Made by a program: the position numbers and the translations under genes. Below are positions 56,319-64,000 of a stretch of DNA of 64,000 nt, piece after piece. Under the pieces are notes generated by a model. The model did no database searches. It was not told the origin of the DNA and saw nothing but the letters and a program-made list of their open reading frames with translations. Each line of letters opens with the position of its first letter. Position 1 is the first letter of the stretch. Location of the stretch: NCBI RefSeq assembly GCF_021083185.1, contig NZ_JAIGQB010000007.1, positions 62,001 through 126,000 of the forward strand, given 5' to 3'. Source of the DNA: Nocardioides furvisabuli (GTDB lineage Bacteria > Actinomycetota > Actinomycetes > Propionibacteriales > Nocardioidaceae).

Positions 56319-57233
56319 TCAGAGGTCGCTGGCCGAGAAGGTGTCGCACGCCTCGAGCGAGCCCTCCTCGTAGCCGCGGGTGAACCACGCCATCCGCTGC
56401 TCCGACGAGCCGTGCGTCCAGCCCTCGGGGTCGACGCCCTGGCCGGACTTCTGCTGGATCCGGTCGTCGCCGACGGCCTTGGCCGAGTCGAGTGCCTCGG
56501 CGATGTCGGCGTCGTCCAGGGTGATCAGCTCGCTGTCCTCGGCGTGCGCGGTCCACATCCCGGCGTAGCAGTCGGCCTGGAGCTCGAGGCGCACGGCGTC
56601 GGAGTCGGCGCCCTGCTGGGTGCGGACCCGGCCCATGGTGCCCATCAGGTTCTGCACGTGGTGGCCGTACTCGTGGGCGAGGACGTAGGGCTCGACGAAG
56701 TCGCCGCCCCGGCCGCCGAGCTGGCCCTCGAGGACGTCGGCGAAGAAGGTGGTGTCGAGGTAGATGCCCTGGTCGGGCGGGCAGTAGAACGGCCCGACCT
56801 GTGAGGAGGCCTGCCCGCACCCGGTGGTGACGGCACCGCTGAAGGTCGTCATCGACGCGGGGGAGAAGCCGGTGTCGGACTGGCTGGGCAGCGTGTCGGC
56901 CCAGTAGTCGACGAGGGAGTTCTCGACCGCCACGCGCGCGCAGTCCACGTCGGAGTTGGCGTCCGCGCCGGTCCGGCAGTTCTGGTAGCGCTCCTCGTCC
57001 TGCATGCGGCTGGTGTCCGTGCCCGACGACGTGCCGCCGCCGGGGCTCGGGAGGCCGCCGCCGGTGCACTGCGTGAGGACGAGGAACAGGATCACGATCA
57101 GCACCGCACCGATGCCGCCACCGGCCTTGGTGCCACCCGGCAGCGGGATGCGCATCGGGCCGCCGGAGGCGCCACCGCCGCCACCGTCGCGGACGCGAGA
57201 GGTGTCGAGCCGGGCCTTCGGGTTGAAGCGCAT
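56319..57233 (-). CDS. Neutral zinc metallopeptidase (YpfJ family)
   Basis: This 304-residue protein starts at ATG 57233. A Gly-rich cytosolic N-terminus is followed by a TM helix (GAVLIVILFLVLTQCTG). The catalytic domain faces outward. The zinc site is HEYGHH at residues 187-192 with a third ligand Glu217 in ELQADCYAG. The substrate-free family blocks GPFYCPPDQGIYLDTTFF and GSSEQRMAWFTRGYEEG are also present. Biological substrates are unknown. Confidence 0.88.
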   Translation of the reverse strand: MRFNPKARLDTSRVRDGGGGGASGGPMRIPLPGGTKAGGGIGAVLIVILFLVLTQCTGGGLPSPGGGTSSGTDTSRMQDEERYQNCRTGADANSDVDCARVAVENSLVDYWADTLPSQSDTGFSPASMTTFSGAVTTGCGQASSQVGPFYCPPDQGIYLDTTFFADVLEGQLGGRGGDFVEPYVLAHEYGHHVQNLMGTMGRVRTQQGADSDAVRLELQADCYAGMWTAHAEDSELITLDDADIAEALDSAKAVGDDRIQQKSGQGVDPEGWTHGSSEQRMAWFTRGYEEGSLEACDTFSASDL

Positions 57234-57327
57234 GGGTGGTGCCTTCCAGCAGGTCGTGACGGTCGGAGCGACCGCAGCGAAGGTTAGCGCCTGTGCCGCC
57301 GATGGGGCTCCTGCCTCCACCCCTTCG

Positions 57328-57333
57328 TAGGAT
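57328..57333 (+). promoter_or_regulatory. -10 box (TAGGAT) before ABC-F gene
   Basis: TAGGAT ends 8 bases before ATG 57342; a leaderless or very short-leader transcript is inferred. Confidence 0.45.
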
Positions 57334-57341
57334 GTGGCCCG

Positions 57342-58940
<1,599 letters not shown>

Positions 58941-58941
58941 G

Positions 58942-58962
58942 GTTACCCGCCGGTAGTAACCT
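58942..58962 (+). promoter_or_regulatory. Inverted repeat GTTAC..GTAAC over -10 of enoyl-CoA hydratase
   Basis: GGTTAC (58941-58946) and GTAACC (58956?-58961 region) flank a core TTAC-CCGCCG-GTAG (58943-58956) similar to the elements at 3554 and 8651. TAACCT (58957-58962) is a likely -10, 6 bases from ATG 58969, so a bound repressor would block the promoter. Confidence 0.45.
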
Positions 58963-58968
58963 CGGCGC

Positions 58969-59754
58969 ATGACCTCCGCAGACCTGGCCGCCGTCGGACT
59001 CCGCCTCGACATCGAGGGCCCGGTGGCGACCGTGACGCTCGACCGACCCGACGTGCGCAACGCGCAGACGCCGGCGATGTGGATCGCGCTCGGGGAGATC
59101 GGGCGCACCCTGCCCGACGACGTACGCGTCGTGGTGGTGACGGGGGAGGGCGACACCTTCTCCGCGGGGCTCGACCGGGCGATGCTCGACCCGTCGACGG
59201 CGGGCCAGGAGAGCGTCGTCGGCCTGCTCGCGCTCAGCGACGAGGAGGCCTCCGCCCGGATCGACGAGTTCCAGGGCGGTTTCACGTGGCTGCGCGACCC
59301 GCGCTTCGTCTCGATCGCCAAGGTCCGCGGCTACGCCATCGGCGCCGGTTTCCAGCTCGCGCTGTCGTGTGACCTGCGCGTGGTGGCCGACGACGCGAAG
59401 TTCTCCATGAAGGAGTCCGCCCTCGGTCTGGTGCCCGACCTCACCGGCACCAAGCCGCTGGTCGAGCACGTCGGCTACGCCCGCGCCCTCGAGATCTGCG
59501 CCACCGCGCGTGTGGTGACGGCCGAGGAGGCCGTGCGGATCGGGCTGGCGACCTCGGCGGTGCCGTCCGCCGACCTCGACGCCGCGGTCGGCGACCTCGC
59601 CGCGGCCCTCACGGCACCGATGCCCGGGGTCGTCCCCGAGACCAAGGCGCTGCTCCAGGGGGCGGGGGAGCGCGACCTCGACGAGCAGCGCCGCCTCGAG
59701 CGCGAGGCGCAGGTACGCCGCTTCCGCGCCGTCGCGGCAGCCCTCGCCGGCTGA
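58969..59754 (+). CDS. Enoyl-CoA hydratase/isomerase family protein
   Basis: This 261-residue crotonase-fold protein has the oxyanion-hole strands FSAGLDRAML and RGYAIGAGFQLALSCDLRVV, then FSMKESALGLVPDLTGTKPL. Asp in VPDLTG occupies the area of a catalytic acid in many paralogues. It would act on a CoA thioester, in fatty-acid or side-chain degradation; the exact reaction is unknown. A repressor-like repeat lies over its promoter. The ABC exporter gene begins 75 bases later. Confidence 0.85.
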   Translation: MTSADLAAVGLRLDIEGPVATVTLDRPDVRNAQTPAMWIALGEIGRTLPDDVRVVVVTGEGDTFSAGLDRAMLDPSTAGQESVVGLLALSDEEASARIDEFQGGFTWLRDPRFVSIAKVRGYAIGAGFQLALSCDLRVVADDAKFSMKESALGLVPDLTGTKPLVEHVGYARALEICATARVVTAEEAVRIGLATSAVPSADLDAAVGDLAAALTAPMPGVVPETKALLQGAGERDLDEQRRLEREAQVRRFRAVAAALAG

Positions 59755-59829
59755 TCGTCGTACCCCTCAGGAACACTGGGACCGACGCGGGCGTTCTGCC
59801 TGCGTCGGACGGGCTGAGGGAGAGAACAC

Positions 59830-61713
59830 ATGTCGATGGGACCGGGAGCAGGAGGACCGCCGTGGCGGCACCTGCGCAGTGACCGGAGCGTCGTCGACAA
59901 CAAGATCGAGCGCCGCACCCTGCGCCGGGTCCTGGCCTTCGCGCGGCCGCACCGGCGGCTGATCGCGGGCTTCCTCGCCGTGACAGTGGTCGACGCCGCG
60001 CTGGTCGTGGCGCCGCCACTGCTGCTGAAGATGATCATCGACGACGGTGTCAGCTCCGGCGACACCTCGCTGGTGGTGTGGCTGGCCCTGCTGGTCGCGC
60101 TCGTCGCGATCGTGGACTCCGGGTTCGGACTGATCACCGGATGGCTCTCCAGCCGCATCGGCGAGGGCCTCATCTACGACCTCCGCACGCAGGTGTTCGC
60201 CCACGTCCAGCGCCAGTCGCTCGCGTTCTTCACCCGCACCCAGACCGGTGCGCTGGTGAGCCGGCTGAACAACGACGTCATCGGCGCCCAACGGGCCTTC
60301 ACCTCCACGCTCCAGGGCACGGTCTCCAACATCATCTCCGCCGTGGTCGTCGGCGTGACGATGCTCTTCCTCAGCTGGCCGGTGACCGTGCTGTGCCTGG
60401 CGCTCTTCCCGATCCTGCTGATCGCCTCGCGCCTCGTCGGCGCGCGGCTGGCCGACCTGTCCCGCGCCCAGATGGACGGCAACGCCGACCTCGGCAACGC
60501 CATGACCGAGCGCTTCAACGTCGGCGGCGCGATGCTGCTCAAGCTCTTCGGGCGCCGCGACGTCGAGGACGTGGCCTACGCGCAGAAGGCCGCGGTCGTG
60601 CGCGACCTCGGCATCCGGATCTCCCTGCTGACCCGGGTCTTCTTCGCCGCGATGACGCTGGTGCCGTCGCTGGCCACGGCGCTCGTCTACGGCATCGGCG
60701 GCTACCTCGCGATCCAGGGCGACCTGTCCGTCGGCACGATCGTCGCCCTCGGCGTCCTCCTCACCCGCCTGCTGGGCCCGCTGCAGGGGCTCTCCAACGT
60801 GCGCATCGACGTGATGACCGCCCTGGTCAGCTTCGACCGGGTCTTCGAGGTCCTCGACCTGCCGTCGCTGATCCAGGAGAGGCCCGACGCCGTCGCGCTG
60901 GCGCCCAGCGCCTCGAAGCTCGAGTTCGACCACGTCGCCTTCACCTACCCCCGCGCCGACCAGATCTCGCTCGCCTCGCTCGAGACGGTGGCGCGCACCG
61001 AGTCGCGCGACACCGGGCAGGTGCTCCACGACGTGACGTTCACCGCCGAGCCCGGACAGATGGTCGCGCTCGTCGGTCCGTCCGGAGCCGGCAAGACCAC
61101 CGTCACGCACCTCGTCGCGCGCCTCTACGACGTCGAGTCCGGTGCCGTGCGGGTGGGCGGTCACGACGTGCGCGACGTGACGCTCCAGTCACTGGAGGAC
61201 GTCGTCGGCTACGTCACCCAGGACGCCCACATGTTCCACGACACCATCCGGGCCAACCTGCTCTACGCCCGCCCCGGCGCCGACGACACCGACGTGTGGG
61301 CGGCCCTGGAGGCCGCGCAGATCGCCACGCTCGTCCGGTCGCTGCCCGACGGGCTCGACACGGTGGTCGGCGACCGTGGTTATCGTCTCAGCGGCGGCGA
61401 GCGCCAGCGCCTGGCCATCGCGCGGCTGCTCCTGAAGGCGCCCGCCGTCGTGGTCCTCGACGAGGCGACCGCCCACCTCGACAGCGAGTCCGAGGCGGCC
61501 GTCCAGCAGGCCCTCGACGCAGCGCTCGAGGGGCGTACGTCGCTCGTGATCGCCCACCGGCTCTCGACGGTCCGCAACGCCGACCTCATCCTCGTCCTCG
61601 ACGACGGGCGGGTCGTCCAGCAGGGGACCCACGCCGAGCTGCTGGCCGCGGGCGGCCTCTACGCCACCCTCCACGCGACCCAGTTCCGCGAGGAGCGCGT
61701 GGCCACGCCCTGA
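59830..61713 (+). CDS. ABC exporter, fused membrane and ATPase domains
   Basis: This 627-residue half-transporter works as a dimer. Residues about 40-330 hold six TM helices (GFLAVTVVDAALVVAPPLLL, LLVALVAIVDSGFGLITGWL). The ATPase domain has GPSGAGKTTVTHLVARLYD, LSGGERQRLAIARLLL and VVVLDEATAHLD. A 20-residue insert lies before Walker A (SLASLETVARTESRDTGQVL). It starts at ATG after GAGGGAGAG. Substrate unknown; lipid or drug export is usual. Confidence 0.92.
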   Translation: MSMGPGAGGPPWRHLRSDRSVVDNKIERRTLRRVLAFARPHRRLIAGFLAVTVVDAALVVAPPLLLKMIIDDGVSSGDTSLVVWLALLVALVAIVDSGFGLITGWLSSRIGEGLIYDLRTQVFAHVQRQSLAFFTRTQTGALVSRLNNDVIGAQRAFTSTLQGTVSNIISAVVVGVTMLFLSWPVTVLCLALFPILLIASRLVGARLADLSRAQMDGNADLGNAMTERFNVGGAMLLKLFGRRDVEDVAYAQKAAVVRDLGIRISLLTRVFFAAMTLVPSLATALVYGIGGYLAIQGDLSVGTIVALGVLLTRLLGPLQGLSNVRIDVMTALVSFDRVFEVLDLPSLIQERPDAVALAPSASKLEFDHVAFTYPRADQISLASLETVARTESRDTGQVLHDVTFTAEPGQMVALVGPSGAGKTTVTHLVARLYDVESGAVRVGGHDVRDVTLQSLEDVVGYVTQDAHMFHDTIRANLLYARPGADDTDVWAALEAAQIATLVRSLPDGLDTVVGDRGYRLSGGERQRLAIARLLLKAPAVVVLDEATAHLDSESEAAVQQALDAALEGRTSLVIAHRLSTVRNADLILVLDDGRVVQQGTHAELLAAGGLYATLHATQFREERVATP

Positions 61714-61725
61714 GCTGCCGGGGTC

Positions 61726-61824
61726 GTGCTGGGGGCGCTCGCGGCGTTCCTGCTCTCGCCCGCAGCGTCATTCCTGACGGGCGTGATGCTTCCGGTCGAC
61801 GGCGGGCTCCTGCGCAGCCTCTGA
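61726..61824 (+). pseudogene. C-terminal remnant of a short-chain dehydrogenase gene
   Basis: Frame +1 from 61726 reads LGALAAFLLSPAASFLTG, then VMLPVDGGLLRSL and a stop. That is the typical last strand and helix of SDR enzymes (LASPxASFxTGxxLxVDGG). Only about 32 codons remain and no start, cofactor site or catalytic Tyr is present. It begins 12 bases after the ABC exporter stop. Bases 61768-61824 are antisense to the end of surf1. Confidence 0.65.
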
Positions 61825-62619
61825 CGCCGGCGTCCGGTCAGCAGCAGCGGCGCCGGACCGGGCGGCCTCGTCACGGGTCTTGCCCCACGGTCCGCGACCG
61901 CCGCGCCACTCGTCGTACATCAGGTAGAAGAAGCCGAAGATCGCGAGCGCGCCGAAGAACCACCACTGCAGGCCGTAGAAGAAGTGGGGACCCTCGTCGA
62001 GCTCGGGCATCTCGACCGGCGCCAGCGGCGTCGCTGCCTCGGGCGACTCGGTCCGCAGGTCGATCCACCCGCCGAGCACCTCGCGGTCGAGGGCCCGGGC
62101 GATCTCGGCGCTGTTGACCGCGCGCGTGGACTGGTCGCTGACCTGGGTGCTGTCGCCCTCGGCGTCCTGGCGGACGAAGCCGGTGACCGTCACCTCGCCG
62201 GCGGGCGGCTCGGGCACGTCCTCGGACGTGGCGCCACGGTTGTCGGTGCCGAACCAGCCGCGGTCGACCAGCACGCTGGAGCCGTCAGCGAGCTCGAGGG
62301 GCACGACGACGTCGACGCCGGCGGCGCCCTCGCGGGTGCGGTAGCGCACGATCACCGTGTCCTCGACGACGTAGGTGCCGGTGGCCTCCACGATCCGCCA
62401 CTCGGTGTCGCGGGTGACGTCGCGCCCGGGCGCCATCACCTCGAGGATCGGGTCGGCGCCGGCCCGCTCGTTGCGCTCGATGGTCGCGTTGCGGTCCTGC
62501 CGCTCCTCGAGGCGGTCGAACTGCCACTCGCCGAGGCGCCAGGCCACCCAGCCGAGGAGGACGACCACGAGCGCGAAGGCGACCCAGCGGCGCGAGACCA
62601 GGAACCGCAGCTTGTGCAC
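61768..62619 (-). CDS. SURF1-family cytochrome oxidase assembly protein
   Basis: This 283-residue membrane protein starts at GTG 62619. Two TM helices flank an outer domain: RWVAFALVVVLLGWVAWRLG near the start and GLQWWFFGALAIFGFFYLMY near residue 235. LGEWQFDRLEERQDRN and VPLELADGSSVLVDRGW are family blocks. SURF1 helps heme A insertion into cytochrome oxidase, so it functions with ctaA and ctaB in this window. The last 19 codons run antisense through an SDR gene remnant, so the charged tail (PAVDRKHHARQE) is probably not ancestral. Confidence 0.88.
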   Translation of the reverse strand: MHKLRFLVSRRWVAFALVVVLLGWVAWRLGEWQFDRLEERQDRNATIERNERAGADPILEVMAPGRDVTRDTEWRIVEATGTYVVEDTVIVRYRTREGAAGVDVVVPLELADGSSVLVDRGWFGTDNRGATSEDVPEPPAGEVTVTGFVRQDAEGDSTQVSDQSTRAVNSAEIARALDREVLGGWIDLRTESPEAATPLAPVEMPELDEGPHFFYGLQWWFFGALAIFGFFYLMYDEWRGGRGPWGKTRDEAARSGAAAADRTPASEAAQEPAVDRKHHARQE

Positions 62620-62667
62620 GGGGTCGAGGTTATCCGGCGCGTCCTGAGCGCGTGCGGGGTGCCTCGC

Positions 62668-62673
62668 TAGGGT
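62668..62673 (+). promoter_or_regulatory. -10 box (TAGGGT), leaderless start of moaA
   Basis: TAGGGT ends 7 bases before GTG 62681. This favours 62681 over the in-frame GTG at 62672. Confidence 0.5.
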
Positions 62674-62680
62674 GGTCGGT

Positions 62681-63670
62681 GTGACGACACCTCTGGCAGA
62701 CCGCTTCGGCCGCGTGGCCACGGACCTGCGCGTGTCCCTGACCGACCGGTGCAACCTGCGGTGCAACTACTGCATGCCGGCCGAGGGCCTCGACTGGCTG
62801 CCCACGGACCAGACGCTCACCGACGACGAGGTGGTGCGCCTGATCACGATCGGGGTCGAGCGCCTCGGGATCCGCGAGGTGCGCTTCACCGGCGGCGAGC
62901 CGCTCCTGCGGCGCGGCCTGGTCGACATCGTGGCCCGCACCCACGCCCTGGGCGTCGAGACCTCGCTGACCACCAACGCGCTCGGCCTCAACCGCACGGC
63001 GCAGGCGCTGGCCGACGCCGGCCTCGACCGGATCAACGCCAGCCTCGACACGGTCCGGCCCGAGACCTTCGCGACGATCACCCGCCGCGACCGGCTCCAG
63101 GACGTGGTCGCGGGCCTCGAGGCCGCCAAGGCCGCCGGCCTCGGCCCGATCAAGCTCAACGCCGTCCTCCTCCGTGGCACCAACGACGACCAGGCCGCCG
63201 AGCTGCTGCGCTGGAGCATCGACCACGGCTACGAGCTGCGCTTCATCGAGCAGATGCCGCTCGACGCCCAGCACGACTGGAGCCGTGCGGCGATGGTGAC
63301 CGCCGACGAGATCTACGCCCAGCTCACCGACCAGTTCACCCTGACGCCGCACGGCGAGCCGCGCGGCAGCGCCCCCGCCGAGCTGTTCGACGTCGACGGG
63401 GGACCGGCGACCGTCGGCATCATCGCCTCGGTCACGCGACCCTTCTGCGGCGACTGCGACCGCGTACGCCTCACCGCGGACGGCCAGGTGCGCAACTGCC
63501 TGTTCGCACGCGAGGAGTCCGACCTGCGCACGGCCCTGCGCTCGGATGCCACCGACCAGGAGATCGCCGAGCGCTGGGTGATCGCGATGCTCGGCAAGCG
63601 CGCCGGCCACGGCATCGACGACGTCACCTTCCTGCAGCCCGACCGGCCGATGTCCGCCATCGGCGGCTGA
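62681..63670 (+). CDS. moaA: GTP 3',8-cyclase MoaA
   Basis: This 329-residue radical SAM enzyme makes the first intermediate of molybdenum cofactor from GTP. The first [4Fe-4S] site is CNLRCNYCM (Cys24, 28, 31). The second is FCGDCDRVRLTADGQVRNC. The family C-terminal GG is present (SAIGG). LTDRCNLRC and FTGGEPLLRRGLVDI are standard. No other moa or mog gene is in view. Confidence 0.96.
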   Translation: MTTPLADRFGRVATDLRVSLTDRCNLRCNYCMPAEGLDWLPTDQTLTDDEVVRLITIGVERLGIREVRFTGGEPLLRRGLVDIVARTHALGVETSLTTNALGLNRTAQALADAGLDRINASLDTVRPETFATITRRDRLQDVVAGLEAAKAAGLGPIKLNAVLLRGTNDDQAAELLRWSIDHGYELRFIEQMPLDAQHDWSRAAMVTADEIYAQLTDQFTLTPHGEPRGSAPAELFDVDGGPATVGIIASVTRPFCGDCDRVRLTADGQVRNCLFAREESDLRTALRSDATDQEIAERWVIAMLGKRAGHGIDDVTFLQPDRPMSAIGG

Positions 63671-63717
63671 GTCGGTCCACATCCACCGGAGGGTGGGTCC
63701 GGCGGCCGCCGGGCGAC

Positions 63718-63723
63718 TAGAAT
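63718..63723 (+). promoter_or_regulatory. -10 box (TAGAAT), leaderless start
   Basis: TAGAAT (5/6 consensus) ends 6 bases before GTG 63730. Confidence 0.55.
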
Positions 63724-63729
63724 CTGCTC

Positions 63730-64000
63730 GTGAACGACGTGCACGTGATCGCCTACTTCGCAGGCGACCCCACCAGGACCTACCAGCTCGTGCAGTGGCT
63801 GGAGGTCCTCGAGATCCTCGACGGTGCCCACCGCGTCGGTCTGGTGCTGCGCGACCCTGACTCCGCGGACCTGGTGGCGGCGCGCACCGACCTGCAGGTC
63901 TTCACCGCCCCGACCTTCCCCGAGCTGACCGAGCTCTACGCCGAGCTGGACGCCAAGGTCGTGCTCTACTGCAACAACTCGGTCCTCAACTTCGAGTCCC
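63730..64000 (+). CDS. Unknown protein, 3' end missing
   Basis: The first 90 codons are open to the window edge: NDVHVIAYFAGDPTRTYQLV, QWLEVLEILDGAHRVGLVLR, DPDSADLVAARTDLQVFTA, KVVLYCNNSVLNFES. This looks like the N-terminal half of a GT-B or CDP-glycerol-glycerophosphotransferase-like protein, but that is a weak impression. The GTG start has a strong TAGAAT -10 box 6 bases upstream. Confidence 0.6.
   Translation, partial: MNDVHVIAYFAGDPTRTYQLVQWLEVLEILDGAHRVGLVLRDPDSADLVAARTDLQVFTAPTFPELTELYAELDAKVVLYCNNSVLNFES

Overview
The window looks like chromosomal DNA of a high-GC actinobacterium, most likely a Nocardioides-type member of the Nocardioidaceae. Supporting points are very high GC with GTG starts almost as common as ATG, mycothiol-type enzymes, RbpA, WhiA, OpcA, an actinobacterial SufR-led suf operon, a DUF222/HNH protein and an acVLRF1 release factor. 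I see no rRNA, tRNA, CRISPR array, intact transposase or prophage. Genes are packed tightly, many with ATGA/GTGA overlaps, and at least ten starts have a TANNNT -10 box 6-8 bases upstream, as in leaderless transcription.

Layout. 1-3541: hemerythrin-like protein (cut by the window edge), YjbR-like protein, two-TM ion channel, two Mce-associated-like membrane proteins, ferredoxin-NADP reductase. 3608-8641: an uncharacterised GT4 glycosyltransferase / methyltransferase / alpha-toroid protein operon facing a second methyltransferase and an HSL-type esterase. 8835-13949: accessory stretch with a frameshifted DUF222-HNH gene, a REP-like element, a dienelactone hydrolase, three sulfotransferase-like genes and a secreted protein. 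13969-24802: thioredoxin-rhodanese fusion, MBL-fold hydrolase, mycothiol-dependent isomerase, then uvrA (behind an SOS box), a Rieske lipoprotein, uvrC, rapZ, yvcK and whiA.

24962-39259 is a central-carbon block. gap-pgk-tpiA (glycolysis) leads into secG and rbpA on the plus strand. tkt-tal-pgi-zwf-opcA-pgl (pentose phosphate pathway) comes back on the minus strand. Between the two convergent blocks sits a nuclease-like gene (28819-29811), flanked by seven 31-bp repeat units, four direct on the left and three inverted on the right, which fill the gap almost to the base. This is the most unusual structure in the window.

38300-43802: heme O synthase, heme A synthase and two divergent ABC-2 exporters. 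43883-50537: complete suf operon for Fe-S cluster assembly (sufR-B-D-Rieske-C-S-U-T), with a candidate autoregulatory palindrome right before sufR. 50606-64000: mixed housekeeping and accessory genes: AadA-like nucleotidyltransferase, NYN-domain protein, lipoprotein, beta-propeller, acVLRF1, phosphotransferase, zinc metallopeptidase, ABC-F, enoyl-CoA hydratase, ABC exporter, a short-chain dehydrogenase remnant antisense to the end of surf1, moaA, and a gene cut by the right edge. No gene-free stretch exceeds about 250 bases.
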